Below, piece after piece: positions 9,301 through 23,400 of a stretch of 64,000 nucleotides of DNA. Source of the stretch: Hamiltosporidium tvaerminnensis (Eukaryota; Microsporidia; Dubosqiidae). The position numbers were made by a program, and so were the translations under genes. The DNA lies in the NCBI GenBank assembly GCA_022605425.2, contig CM061252.1:905013-969012 (forward strand), in the 5' to 3' direction. The notes under the pieces are model-generated. The model saw only the letters and a list, made by a program, of their open reading frames with translations, made no database searches and was not told the origin of the DNA. How positions within the stretch are numbered: position 1 is the first letter of the stretch; the number at the start of each line of letters is the position of its first letter.

Positions 9301-12300
9301 GAATTTTTTGAAATAGGCAAATGCGCCTCATAATTGCGTTATTTGCCTTCGCGTTATGAAAATTCCAGTTAATGCTATTGGGAATTTATCTACCAATATA
9401 TTATGAGTGAATTCATTAAATTATTTAGTTAATTTTGACTTCAAACAAGATCAGATGAGTTCTTTGAGAATACCCTTTAAACAATGGTAAAATGTGTAAA
9501 TAACCTTAGATATGCCATTCCATAATTCGAATCAGCTTGGATAGTTTGAGATAATATATTACAGATGCAAATATTCTAGTAAAAATATATCAGCTGGTTG
9601 TGGCATAAGTTCTATTCCTCTAAATTGGTTTAATCTTTATTCATATAAGGAAGAATCAGAAGTTTCAAAATGAAAAAGTACTAATTTACTTGTAAAAGAT
9701 GCCACAACATTTAGAACTGAAGCTCATTTATAGTTTTAGTGATTATGTATACCTAATTGTCTCTATTATTACATTTTAAGCAGACAAACCGTAATTCGAA
9801 ATAATTAGCTATAAATCGACAAACAAGATCATCGAAATTTTATTTGTAGTATTATAAATATTTCCTTCTTTAAATTATAAGACCATTTATTCCTATCTTT
9901 CAAATCAATATCTATTATTTATACTTATCTTTCTAAATTTATATTCACTTATAAATATATTTAGATATTAAAATGATATAATCCTCGCTTATTTCGGACT
10001 AGTATAGATAGCTCATTAATTTTTGAAAATTTAATTGTGGATTATATAGAATTACGAGAAAGTATACTAAAAATTAGTTATATTAATTAGGTTTGAGCCG
10101 AACTAAATTTAATTAAAGTTTAACTTTCTTATAATCATATCAAAATATTATTTACATTATTATATTTTGGCTTTATTTCTTGTTTTAATACGTATACTTA
10201 ATAAAAATAGTTACAATCTAAAAACTAAAGAAAATATATCAAACGAACTATTTTAATAATTATTGTAACAATTGTCTTTCAATTAGGCAAATAACTTAAG
10301 AGTACTTAATTTTACATAAATTGGATGCAAAGATTTATTAGAATTTGGTTTTAATATAGAAGTAGCATGATAAGAAGTTTTTTGATCCCTCCATGACAGT
10401 TTACTGTACTATATATATTATTTAAAAGTCTAATTTAATTTAAAATAATATATAATTCAAAAATATACTTAACATATTTAAATCGAATTAATATATGTAT
10501 AATTATAATGATTTAAGTTATGTAAATCTCACTACATATTTTAAAATGAAATATTTATTTATATAGATATATTTAAAGGAATCAAATATCAGAGTTCATT
10601 ATACTATAAATTGTATTATATATTAGTAAATCAAAGCCATTAAAAATCCAAAGAATAACATATATATTCCAAAAATAGCAATAGTATTACATTTCTCATT
10701 AATTACTCGAAAGTATTATACATGATATTTGAATACTTTTCGTATTTATATCTTTTTTTTTTTAATTAGCTTTATATTCTGTTTAAGAAATTGTAAAAAG
10801 GCATATATAATATGCGCTATAACTGTTTGATTAATTTAAGGAAAGGTAAATAGTAAAGGTTATTTTGAAATCTATAGTTACGTATGAATCTCTTATATGA
10901 TTAATGTTTCCAACAATATACTGCGGGCTTTTCGAAACGAGTTAACCAAATTTAATCCAGCCATATTTAGGCTGAACACAACTTACTATGAGCAAGATTA
11001 TAAAACCTTGTTTTTAAATAGTATGTGAGCGTTTTAATAGTACGAATGTTCCAAACAACCATAAAAAACCAACCAATACCTTACACACAAAAACTTCCAA
11101 TTATGGTAAATTTTATAAGTTTATTAGGGTTAACAACTTAATATAATATCAGAAGAGAAAATACTTACTTATATTTACGAATATAATATATTGATATGAA
11201 ATAATGAATTTGAAGTTAAATGAATATAAAATGAACAAATAACAGAAATTTTATACATTATTTAGCCATAAATATTACTTTGAAACATAAATTAATCATT
11301 GAAATGACCTGAATTATTTTACATGACCCAAACAAGTGATTGATTAAGTAACGACTTGAATTTGTAAATGAATAAGAAAAGAATGAAGTAAAATAAATGT
11401 AACAGAATTAAAAAAATTCATTACGAAAAAAAAACAACCAAAAAACTAAAAAATGTATATACAGCTATAACTAAAATGAGTTTTAGCAAAAAAAATTTGA
11501 TATAAGTAAATTTTTAAATTAAGAAAACACAGCCAAAATGAATAATAAACTAAAAAAATGTACGAAAGAAATATCGGTAACTGTAATCTAACATATAATC
11601 TCTTTTTATGCAAGAAAAATATTATATTTTAACATCTATAAACAAAAGTATTTATTTAAACATAAATAACGAACTATATACCAATTTACATTAAAGTAAC
11701 GACTTTATAAATTTTATATAACATAAATTTACTCAAAACAAGTAAAGGATAAACTAGGACTAGAATTTCAATAGAACGATTGTCGAAAATATTTGAATTT
11801 AATTAAAAGCACATGAAAATAGTTAGAAACAAATATATAATAAAAACAAGTACATTTTTTAACTATGTAAGACACATTACAATTCAAAGACTAATATACA
11901 ATAAAATTATATTTACAAAAATATACATGACTTAATACAAATTATAGAAAAGGTAATTAAATAAGGAGTAAAAAACCCTACTAAAGTATTCTACCCAAAA
12001 AATATGCATTTAGCAAATCTCCATAGTATTCTACAGAATATTAAAGAATTTAAAATCAAAATTTTAACGTTCAAAAAAATTATTGTGAATTAATCAAAGC
12101 AAACACATAAGCAATATTTAGCTTAAAGATTTATATCACATTTTACACGCCTTTAAAATTGGGTTATAAAAAAATAGTATAAAAACAAAATTAATACAAA
12201 TAATATGTAAGAAAAGTATATATTTTAAACATAAAAAGTTAGATTAGATAAAAAAATAGAATGCTAATAGACATAAAATTAGATCTATAAGCTAAAAGAA

Positions 12301-13290
12301 TCTATGAGATATTCAAATTAAGAACGACAGTGTAGTTCGATAGGATTTATTTTATTTGCGAAATAATGCTCGATAAATAAATAGTACAATTAGAACTTTC
12401 TTTATTAGAATACATATTTTTTAGTGAAATAACTTAAATTTTGAAAATAAATAGAATAATAATTTAAATGATATAAACCGTAAAATGAAAAATAATATTA
12501 CATAAGTTTAAAGTAACTGAATATCAGCGTTAATGAAAAATATATAATAATTACATAAACCAAAACACATTAAATGAATTAAAACTATACAATATTTTTA
12601 ATAAAGGAGTAAGTGTTGTACTCTTTTCATAAAATTGCTTAGTTCTATGTTTGACATCAGTGACTGGACCTAACACTCCATCGTTACCTTTAGAATATCT
12701 AAATCCCAAAGCATTTCATATATAATAGCTTAAGAACCCATTTAATAAGCAATTTAGTTGCTTCGAGTTTGTTAATATCTGTTGCGGAGGTGTGATTGTA
12801 TATAGAACCCGACTCGAATTGTACCTTTGCATACCCTGTAGCATTTTAACTTAATCTACACATGCCGAATAAATTAACTGCTAGCTAAGATATATTTCGG
12901 CGAATTACACGAAAAAACCATAGCGAAGATGCAATGCCATACCAACATAAATAACCCACGCAATCCCTTTTCAGTTTTAGAAAGGTTTATCATTCTATCT
13001 CCAATTCGCAGAGTCTTCTAAAGTAGTGTTTAAGACTAGATTTTTAAATTTACATGGGTATTATCTAAAAGTTCAAGTGCAGTCTACAATTGAGCACAAG
13101 AAAAAAGCAAAAATATATTAATATAAAATTTTCGTGATTTTATGAACTTCTCCTCTTCATACAAACACCCATGTAACAAACGTAGACGTAGTGTGGTTTT
13201 AATCACACCAAAAATCCAAAATATTGTCTTCACACCAGTTTAACCTACTCATTGCTAAGAAGAATGTTTTTTTTGTGACTATCCTCACAC
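9300..13290 (+). repeat. Subtelomeric repeat copy S3 (long)
   Basis: Left anchor TTTGCCTTCGCGTTATG near 9,342, right conserved block AAACTTCCAATTATGG at 11,091, distance about 1.75 kb. Beyond the right block the copy continues for 2.2 kb and stays alignable with S6 (31.9-34.2 kb): CACATTTTACACGCCTTTA near 12,138 matches CACATTTCACACGCCTTAT near 33,016; GATTGTATATAGAACC near 12,795 matches GATTGTAGGTAGAACA near 33,673; CTAAGATATATTTCGGCGA near 12,885 matches CCAAGATATATTTTGATGA near 33,764; and CTTCTCCTCTTCATA near 13,147 matches CTTCTCCTCCTCATA near 34,026. The 12.6-13.1 kb part is GC-richer but has no open frame conserved with S6. Confidence 0.85.
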
Positions 13291-16200
13291 GCTACTAAAA
13301 ATACAATTTAAATTCATTATTTACGCTACAAATAAAAACATTTGAATATTTATGATTTCAGCATAGTAAAAGTACATATAAAAGTTTATATAAATTTAGC
13401 TACTGGTTTTTCGATGAATTAGAAATAAATCGAAGTATTAGAATAATGTAACCATATAATATTGACGAATAAAACGTTTTAACAGAAAAATCATTGAGGA
13501 AAAATATATGTATAAAATTTAGAATAAAAATTTTTTAAAATGTTTTAATAATCATATATTTGAAACTAAATCTACTAAAATGAAATTTATAAAAGGTACG
13601 CTTTTCAATTTTAGAAACAGGGAAACAAAAATTAGAGATATTCACATGCCCCTAAATATGTTTTAATTCTTTATGTTTTTCCTTTAGGTTTAAAGCAAAT
13701 AAAAGAATGATTTCGAAAACAATTAACTTCTAGTATATATTTTAAAAATTTCTATCCTTATATTTCTAATATCAAAATATTTTTTTATTGAAAAAATTGG
13801 AATGAAGAGGTAACTCAAGAAATACGAACAAAAAGGAGGAAAACGGGTTAATGGCTATATCAGTGAGTATGCAAGGTGTTTATTATGTTCTCTGCTTCTT
13901 AATGGATTGTCCATCAAAATGAAGTTGTTTTTACGAATTATTCGTAGTTATAGTCAAGATATAAAATAATTAGATTATATTGTGATGTTACTGGATATCT
14001 AGTAAAACATCGTAAAGTTGTATGTAACAAATGATTGGAACATTTACTTTGATCTTTGATTATATTACACCTCAAAGCAGTTTTATATAATATTGAATTT
14101 AATCAAAAGAGTTCTTTTTTTGATTTGGACAAAATTTCTCGTACCACTTACTCGGAGAAGACGAAAAATGCATGGCTAGGGGCGAGTAAGTAGTTAAATA
14201 CACATAGCTGTGTTTATTGGCTTATAATCAAAGCTAGGGTTTTATGAAAAGTATTCGGAAATTTTGAAGAATTTTGACATGTTATAAACAGTTAGCAAGA
14301 TCACATTTGCAATCTCGGCTAAAACCGAACCAATTTGGAATTTTTTGGGGGTGGTAGAACCAAAGCATGTGTCGTTGTTGAGATGTAAAACAAGGAAGTT
14401 TTGTGTGTCAAGTAATCGCATTCCGATGAAATATTTATTTTGAAGGTAAAATCGAAATACGTAATTCGAATATTTTTAACGAATTGAAATTAAAAATGAC
14501 AATCGAATATATTTTGAAGGCTAGAAGATTTTAATTGAAGAAAATTTCTTTGGAACCCCTTGGAATTGATTTCAGAAAAGGCTGAAATACTGGCTGGGTT
14601 TGTAATGAAGATGAATTAAAAGAATCTTTATGTTTTAAGAAAGTTAATAAAATATTTTAAAATTTGGCTTATATTATCTTTGAAATATCTGGATTCATAT
14701 AAAAAAAAATTGATTTCTAAATTAATCTTTACACTCCCTGGTTTATTTAATTATTATCTTTGTTATTCGTTCGTATCTAATTAAATATTTCCATCCGTTG
14801 CAATTGGTTAATTTATATTTCTTGGTTTAATATCCGAAGATTTCTTTTATTATATTTAACATTCTTAATTCCTTGGATTAAGCGCCTTAATATATCTCTT
14901 GATTCTTGAATTATTTTTGAAATTTTCTCACGAAAAATATTTTGTTTAGCAAAACAAAAGTCTTCCATTTCAACCAAAGAAATTCAATCGATCTTTATAA
15001 TACATGTTAGTATAGTTTTAATTCATTAATATATTCAATAAGGTTTGCTATATCTTAAAATAGATAATTCAAATTTCACTGCGGAATAAATAAATCGTAG
15101 AAATTACCCATTTATTCAAAAGACCGGAATTTTTCATAAGATCAGAGTCATTTATATATCATAACTATTGGTGTGCAGTTATAGAAAAAAAAATGAAAGC
15201 GATAGTTTAACTAAAAAAGTATTATGATTAATGCTAAACTATAATTATTGGTTTTTTATTGGGTATAAGTTTAAACAAAACAAAATTGTCTATGGATATA
15301 ATTTTCATATCGTAATTTACTCGAAGATTTGCGAATAGCTAAATCTGTATTTGAAGATAACTTTTGGTCTCGGAGTTTATGAAACAGGTGTGTCTGTTAT
15401 TTGTAAAATTATTTATAAATTCAACTAAGTGCTCGAATTTAATTTTTCCGTTAAATCCGATCGCATAAAATCTCATGAGTTTTTATACATTTCTCTTGAA
15501 TCCCATAGGAGCTAAAGATTAAATAATCTTATATACTCTTTTCATAATACTAATCAGCTTAGGTAGTGTAAAATGTATAAATTTGCTGCTATTTTTTTAA
15601 AAAATATATTTAGTATTGTGGAAAAGTTATTTTGCTCTGATTTAGGTTAAATCTCTATATAGTTCATTAGGTAATGGAAGTTCAATAATAAGATAGTGCT
15701 AAGTCACACTTAGAGGATACCAAAACTTAAAAAATCCAAGATTAATCATACCTATTAAAGTTTTGAATGTCTAATTGTGTTCTTTTTACATTTTAAGTGT
15801 ACAAATCATAATTTGATAATATTATATTGGAACCAACAAACTCAATCAAAAATTTTATTTAGTGAATTAGAATAGACGTCTACTTTCACAAAAATACTTT
15901 ATTTTTTAATTATTATAATATAATATTCGTTTATAAATACATTTTGAAATCAATGTATCATTGATTCTAGTATATTACTTTATTCAAATGAATTTCTGAA
16001 AAGTTTGAAAATTAATTCGTAGCTTTACATAGAAAAAATAAAAATATAAATTAAGCATATGTAAAAAACGAGTATTTAATTTAGTTTGAAATAAACAAAT
16101 TTATTTAAGATTTACCTATTTTTAAAATAAAATTAAAATATCAGGTAAAATATTAATAATTCAAATATTTTTTGTATTGTATGTACGACTTCATAAACAA

Positions 16201-17730
16201 GTTTAACACCGAAACTAAACAAAATTAAACTATTTTAAGAATTATTTGTAGAATTTTGTTTGAACAAAAGAATATGTTAAGAAAATTAAAATTTGCAGAT
16301 ATTTATGTAAAAACTTTTATTTGAATTTGGTTTTAATATATAAGTAGTATAATAGAAATCAAGTTTTCATTCAAGAGATTTTATGGTATTATGATCTTAT
16401 TTTAATCTAATTTTGTATATCTTTACTGTAGAATATATATTTCTAAAAAAAAGACTTAACATAATTAAAAACAATCAATATACTTATAATAAAAATAATT
16501 TATGTCAGTACAATAGGACTCATAGTAAAAAAACAAATAATTTCTTTGTACAGATATATTAAGGCGAACTAAATATTGAATCAATTTATATGGATTATAG
16601 TTATATGAATAAAAAATCAATGTCTGTATAGATCGGGAGAATATCACATCAATATTGACAATAGCAATAATATTACACAACTCCTAAATTTTCGTAAAAG
16701 TAGTATAAATGAAATTCAAATATCCTTTTCACTTGTATATCTTTCTTTCATATTATATTTGTATTTTTTTTGTGCTAAAGCAGCAATGCATACATAATAC
16801 CTGGCAGTTCGCTCAATTTTCGAGAAAGTATCCAATATGAGGTTATAGAGAAATCCAGAGTTACGCATAAATCCCGTATATGATTAATGTTTCACACAAT
16901 ATATTAAAGACTTTTAAAAACAATTTCACGAAATTTAATACAGTCATATTTAGATCGAACACAACGTATTATGACCAAGATAAAAAAATCTTATTTTTAG
17001 ATACCGAGTTAAGTTTTTAATTGTCCGGATGTTCGTAATAAGCATAAAAAAACAACCAATACCTTACACACAAAAACTTCCAATTATAGTTAATTTTATA
17101 AGTTTATTAAGCTTAACTCCTTAAAATCATACAAGAAGAGATAAAACTTTGTCATATACTTAAATATAACATAATGATTTTAAATAAGAAATTTGAAGAA
17201 CAATGAATTAAAAAAAATATAAATCTATCAAAACAAGATCAAATTAGACATTTTTTGAAAATATATTCTTAAATATATTCTACTTTCAAAGGTTGGAATA
17301 AATATACTTGTTTTATAAATAGAAAAACTGCTTGTGCAGGTATCAAAGTAGAACGACAAATAAAAAACAGACGAATGCTCTAAAAAAATTAAAAAAAAGT
17401 AGATATGAATAAAATGAACAAGAAATGTGAAAATGTGTAGATAAAGATTTATCTAATTAAATAAATTCAAATGAACTAGTTATAACTAAAAATGCTAAAC
17501 TAGAAAAAAATTAATCTAAACAATTAAAAAACTACAATATTAAACGTAAAAAAGGAATGGAAGGTAAACTAAATTAAAATGTAATAAATTTTATCTTCAA
17601 AAGACGAATTTAATATTTATACAACTATAAATAACCTTAATTTAATACTATAACTAAATAATGGATAAATAGTAGTTTAGATCACAATAATAATCAAATA
17701 TATTATAAATTACTCGAATTATCGCTTGTT
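13290..17730 (+). repeat. Subtelomeric repeat copy S4 with long left flank
   Basis: The best-matched partner is S7 (40.49-44.98 kb). Shared landmarks in order: ATTCATTATTTACGC near 13,314, ATGCCCCTAAATATGTTTT near 13,646, AATGGATTG near 13,901, the left anchor at 15,366, CAACGTATTATGACCAAGA near 16,962, AAAACTTCCAATTATAG at 17,072, GAAAAACTGCTTGTGCAGG near 17,323 and ATCACAATAATAATC near 17,681. Left-flank lengths agree (2.08 kb against 2.10 kb in S7). S4 follows S3 at a 6.02-kb spacing. No intact gene: the place that holds a 129-codon frame in S7 carries stop codons here (13.97-14.36 kb). Confidence 0.85.
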
Positions 17731-19400
17731 TATATAGAAATATTATTTTAAAACCTTTCACGTAAATTTAGAAAAATATAAGTGAACTAAATATTACAAG
17801 ACTACCCTGCATGTGATTATACTTAAAAATAGTATTTCGTATAAATACATTTGCTTTATTTAAATGTTATATTATTTGTTATCTAAAGAAAGGATTAGCT
17901 TTAATTACTATTTTTTCTTGTACATATTTTTAACAATGTCCTATGAGACGTATTTTTAAATACTTAGAGAAGAAAAAATTATTTAAATTTATCTTATACC
18001 AAATATTATGTTAAATTAACCTAGTTCAATTTTATTAAAATTTCTTTTATTTTTTTTCAACAACTATATTTATATTTTTCTATATAAATTAGAATATTTT
18101 AGACATTATATCAATTTCTTACAATGAAAATTCATTTCGAATCGAAAAATATAAATTTGATACGGATGCACAAACTGAAATACTACTAATTCAAAACTTT
18201 TATTTGAAACAAACTAAAATATTTTCACACATTTACTTTACCTTATAATATCGAATGATATCCGTACCCGTAGAAATTTGAATAAAAAGATTCACCTTCC
18301 AATTTCTTTAAAAAACTTATATTTAGATGTTTACAATACAGTATCCATAGATTTATAAGTAACTGAACATTCTTAGTTTTTTTTTGTGCTATAATTATTA
18401 GTAAAATCTTACATATGTCTCATTTTATCAACAAATTAAATCCGAAAAAAAATCCATTTCGATATGAATCTTTAAAATATAAACACTGTTCTAAATATAG
18501 ACATTCTATATATTCATGTATGATATATTTTTAATAAAGTTTAATTTTTTTTTTATTACATTTTTTAATTTCTACTATTTTGTATTATTTTAACAAATTT
18601 TGAAATTAAAAAGAAAACTTAATATATTTTGAACTTAAAAAATATGTATAACACATTTAAAATGATACATCAATTAATTTTATAGAATTAAATAAAATTG
18701 AGGGTCATTATAACGATTAAATGTATAATATATTTAAATTTATTGGATTTTGCTATACTTAGAATGAAAAATTATTAAAATAACTTAATCACAAATTAAA
18801 ATTAAATAAAATAAGAATATACCATACGAAAGTACCAATAGAAATCAAACATTGGATATATCAGCCTTCTTCATATCTTAAGATACGAAGAATAATTATA
18901 CCACTCGATTTTTGTAGTTTTATAAAATAAAAATTTAACCAAATTTGTAATTTTTAATTAAATATATAAGTATTCTGTTCTTTCAACACTTAAGATATAA
19001 TAAAGATTTTGAAATTATTTTTTTGAATAATATGATTAATTCCCTTTATTCTTTTTCATAAATTTTATCACTTAACAAATACTTATTTTACTAAAATATA
19101 CAAAAATGATAAATAAATATATTTAATTTTCAGTTTTCTTAACATAAAATTCAACTAAAAACAATAAAAAAATTAATAAGGGTTTGAAATATAAAATTTA
19201 ATTCATTATTTTATTTGAACATCATAATTGATAACTTATTTTATGAAAATCAGAAAAAATTCAACAAATTTAAATCAAAATACAAAAATAAATTATAAAA
19301 CAAAAAAAGCATTTAATAAATTGATAAATAAATCATTTTCTTTCCAGTATTTAATTTCAAATCTTAAATTGAATTATCACATTATGCTATCCAAATTTAA
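17731..19400. other. Very AT-rich spacer, no gene seen
   Basis: Low-complexity A/T with many short poly-A and poly-T runs. A 63-codon plus-strand frame at 19,228-19,419 is rich in Lys, Asn, Phe and Leu, as expected of random AT-rich DNA, and overlaps a better-looking minus-strand relic, so it is not called. Confidence 0.5.
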
Positions 19401-19405
19401 ATATT

Positions 19406-19764
19406 TCAAGAGAATATAGTTTCGGGACATATATCTATGTGGTAATCTCTTTTAAGATAAATTTTAGACAGTGTTATCACTTCTCTCAACTCTTTTTTCC
19501 ACTGATTCTTTTTCAAAACATTTGTATCTTTCAAGGCAGTCAGCTTATCAAGGTCTTTTACGTGTTGTTTTCATCTAAAACTATCAAAAAAACCACTCTA
19601 AAATTAAAGCAAACATAAAGACATCTGAATACAATTATTGCTTTGATTTCTATTTTTTAACTATCTCACAAAAATTGTTCATGTCATTTTTTTACAAAGA
19701 AAACAAAGTAATTTATCTTTAGTTTTTTCTTAGCTTTAGGTAGGTTCTTATGTGGGACAGTAAT
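19406..19764 (-). pseudogene. Broken minus-strand gene, C-terminus preserved, function unknown
   Basis: Within AT-rich DNA the minus strand shows two coding-like pieces. The downstream one, 19,570 to stop TGA at 19,408-19,406, reads HVKDLDKLTALKDTNVLKKN, QWKKELREVITLSKIY and ends in DICPETIFS. It is a well-balanced charged helix pattern with no internal stop over 54 codons. The upstream one (19,764 to 19,684) reads ITVPHKNLPKAKKKLKINY. Between them are stops in all frames. No start codon lies in the intact piece. I recognise no family. Non-random composition against the background is the main evidence. Confidence 0.45.
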
Positions 19765-20009
19765 TATAAGATATATTAAGAAGAATAAAACAAAAAAAAT
19801 AATATATTTAAAAATACAAAGATGGAAAAAAGTAACATATAAGAAATTAAATTTTATTTTATTTATGAATTGAAAATATTAATTTAAATTCAACTCCACC
19901 AAAAAATATTTCGTACTTAGTTACAGTTGAAATATTATTAAAACGAAATTATAATTCAATAAAGTTTTAATTTTATTTTAATCATCTATATATTGAATGT
20001 AATATCGTT

Positions 20010-20053
20010 TAGTTTCCAAACTATATTACTCCATAACCAAAGTTTGGAAACTA
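20010..20053. repeat. 13-bp perfect inverted repeat (hairpin)
   Basis: TAGTTTCCAAACT at 20,010-20,022 is repeated in reverse complement at 20,041-20,053, separated by 18 bases. Arms include several G/C pairs, so the structure is stronger than chance A/T palindromes nearby. No adjacent gene explains it; it could be a small foldback element remnant or a structured RNA. Confidence 0.5.
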
Positions 20054-20539
20054 TACAGATTTTCATTTCAGAATAGAAATGATGAAACCTTTTATATTTT
20101 GTATAGAACTGACACAGTGTTGTAGTCCTGGGAAATACTACTTTGTTTCCCTTTTTAGAGAAAAAATCGGAATTTATTTTTATTTCTTTACATTCTTTTT
20201 TTGTGTTCTGTAAAATCTAAAAACACATATGGGTTTTTGGTATAGGAAAAACACATTTCCGATATTTAAAATTAAAAAATACTAAAACAAGTCATTTTTC
20301 TATTAATTAGTTAAAACATTCCGTATTTTGAGAATAAAAATATTTTACTTGCGATAATTTTAAAAAAGAAGTGTAGTTTCTTAATTTTGTATTTTAAAAT
20401 GATCTACAAGGTGAAGTAGTTACTCTTCTAGTTTCTAATCTATATAAACATCCTTATGAAAACTAGATCCACAGTAAAATGACCTTACAAAGTTAGAGAG
20501 AATCTTTTAAATTGAAGAAAGCTAAAAAAGAAACTTCGA

Positions 20540-20770
20540 AACTAAGTTTGACTAATAGGCTTTCCGCTTTTATTTCGACCTAACCTAGATATACGAAATT
20601 AGGTTAACTGTCTTTGTCTCTAGGCTACATACTTCTTTGTGACTCTCAAGGAAACTACTTCGCACTTTTCCTTAGTTACTTCGGACATTTTTATATTAAA
20701 ATTGGGAAAAAATACTTCAATTTTCCCGATCTTCCTCATACGTTTTTTTCACAGATTAGGCTAGCATTAA
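20540..20770 (-). pseudogene. GC-richer island, possible minus-strand coding relic
   Basis: The minus strand near 20,695-20,625 reads MSEVTKEKCEVVSLRVTKK before a TAG. An adjacent frame over the same bases reads LESHKEVCSLETKTVNLIS. The plus strand is pyrimidine-rich here, so part of this could instead be an inverted fragment of the G-rich telomere-like block. No family recognised. Confidence 0.25.
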
Positions 20771-21299
20771 AATATTTTTTCTGAATTGTATAAAGTAAAT
20801 AATTCAATATTCCTTAACTTTCATAAATATATATTAAGAGTAAGTGTAAACCGATTCTTATCTCCTTTACATAAATAATATTTTATAACCTTTTTGGGTT
20901 TCCTACACTAAATTATGCAATAAACCAGTTCATTTTATTTCGTCGAACCCATTTACTATTTATCTATGAGCTTAAATAAATCTCCCTGATTTTCCATACT
21001 TCATTTGGATTTAATTTCAAGTTAGAAAAATTCATTTTACATTCCTTAACATATTTTTCAATGCTTATAAATTACTTTAAGTTTAGGAAAACACATTTTT
21101 TTAAAAAGAACACAACTCTAGTATAGATGCTATACCTCACGCATTAACCATAAAATAAAAGTAGTTGTTTTGTTTTTTAAATTGAAATAGGTCAAGATAA
21201 TTTAAATGACTAACGTATTGTGATAAAAAGTGAATAAAAGTTATTAAGATTTAAAAAGATTAACTGTAACTACAGGAAATTATATTATCTTTTTTTTAT

Positions 21300-23400
21300 G
21301 ATAAACATTCCCACCGAATCTTTTCCAATAGCCAATTCTGTCCAATATTTGGCCTTTTTGAGATTCTATTATGACAATTTAAATTAATGATCTTGATAGG
21401 GTTATTACCTACCAATATATTCTTAATAAATGAATTCATTTATTTAGGTAATTCTGACTTTAGTCAAGATCGGTTGAGTTCTTTCACACGCTCTTTGAAT
21501 CATAGTAGGAAACTATGAAAATAATTAGAAATATGTTTCTTTTAGAATATAAATCAACTCAAACGATGTAAGATAGAAAATTCATGTCTAAATATTCTAG
21601 TAATATATAAGTTAATCGTGTATTAATTCTATGGCTTCAACATCAAGATTTATATCTCAAGATAAAATATATCTCGGAACTTTCATAGGAAGATTGTCTT
21701 AAGTCACCTATAGAAGATGCTAAGGATTAAAAACGCGATCTATATTAGTTTTTGTAATTTTTAATAATCAAATGTCTTTCATTTTATATTTTAATTAGAC
21801 AAGTCATAAATTTGATATGATAATCTACAAATCAACAAAGATTATCTTAGGAATTTTACATTCATTATAATATATGAATAATTTCATATAACTAATATTC
21901 TTTTTTGGTCTTCATACATTAATATCGCAACTATAAATATATTTACATTTCAAATGTTACAAATATTTTGTAATTCATCTTTGTATAATTAGTTCTTCAT
22001 TTTTAGGAGATTTCTTCGAAGGTTTATATCTATTAAGAAAAATATAAAAGAAATATTCTAGAAAAATGAGTCAATTAATTTAAATTATACTTTATTACAT
22101 TTATCATTTATGTTTTTGATTTATTTTATCTTTATACCATAACAAAAATTTTACCTAATTTAGGTTTTCATTAAATTATTTTTTGTGGTAAACGTATTGC
22201 TTTGTAAACAAGTTAAATATCTAAGAAAACTAAAAAAATACATATAACCATACTATTTAAAAATTAGTAAGCCATTATCTATAAACTAGGTAGACGAATA
22301 AATAAAATTAAAATTGTATAATAAGTAATGTATAAACTGTTATTTAAATTAGTTTTAATATAGAAGTAGTATAATAAAAATATAGTTATCATTTCAAAAC
22401 ATTTTAATGTATTATATTTTTTATCTAAATTTCATTCTTTAGATCTTTTCAATGCAATAATGTATAGTCTAATAAAAATAATTTACAAAATCAAAATATT
22501 TAATACATTTATATTAATAACAACTAATCTGGTTCACACTGGCTATATATTATGAAACAAAATATTTATTTATATAGATGTATTGAGACAAATCAAATTT
22601 TTAAATTATTAATAGAATGTTTCGCATATGAATCAAAAATTAATGTCTGTATTATCTAAATAATATCATATCCATTTCAAAAAAAGCAATAATATATTTT
22701 TTCATATATATTCTCATTAAAGTATTATATATAAGATATAGATATACCTTAACACATTATCTTTCTTTATATTAGATTTAGTTAATTTATAAGTAACATA
22801 AACGATACTATATAATTAAACGCTATTAAAGATTACATCAATCAAGAAAAAGTAAATAGTATAAGGTTATATAGAAATCTATAGTTACGCATAAATCCCA
22901 TATAGAATTAATGTTTCAGAAAATATATTGAAGGCTTCTAAAAACAATTTCACAAAATTTAATACAGTCATATTTAGATCGAACACAACGTATTATGATC
23001 AAGATAAAAAAAATATTCGTTTTAGATAATGAGTTATGTTTTTAATTGTCCGAATGTTCGTAATAAGCATAAAAAAACAAAAAATACCTTACACACAAAA
23101 ACTTCCAATTATGGTTAATTTTATAAGTCTATTAGGCTTAACTCCTTAAAATCATATAAGAAGAGGTAAAATTTAATTATATATCAAAATATAACATAAT
23201 GATATAAAATAAGAAATTTTATGAAACCTGAATATAAAATAAATATAAATTTCTCAAAAAAAGATAAAATTATACATTAGTTCTCAAAAAGTAACTATAA
23301 TCTCTAAATCAAAGATTAAATTAACCAGATTTGCTTTAGTTGAGGAAAAACTGTTTGCAAGAGTGTCGAGTTACATAGCAAATGAAAAAAAATGGTTGGT
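21300..23400 (+). repeat. Subtelomeric repeat copy S5
   Basis: Left anchor GGCCTTTTTGAGATTC at 21,351 and right block ACTTCCAATTATGG at 23,101, 1.75 kb apart, 5.99 kb after S4. Internal landmarks: TAGAAGATGCTAAGGATTAA near 21,712, GAACACAACGTATTATGA near 22,981, and GAAAAACTGTTTGCAAGAG near 23,344 (the degenerate form of the GAAAAACTGCTTGTGCAGG word of S4). No gene. Confidence 0.85.

Noticed and set aside
16465-16680. Minus 71-codon frame
   Set aside because: Lies inside the repeat core of S4, Tyr/Ile/Asn-rich, not preserved in S3, S5 or S7.
19228-19419. Plus 63-codon frame
   Set aside because: Lys/Asn/Leu-rich composition of random AT-rich DNA, and it overlaps a better minus-strand coding relic.
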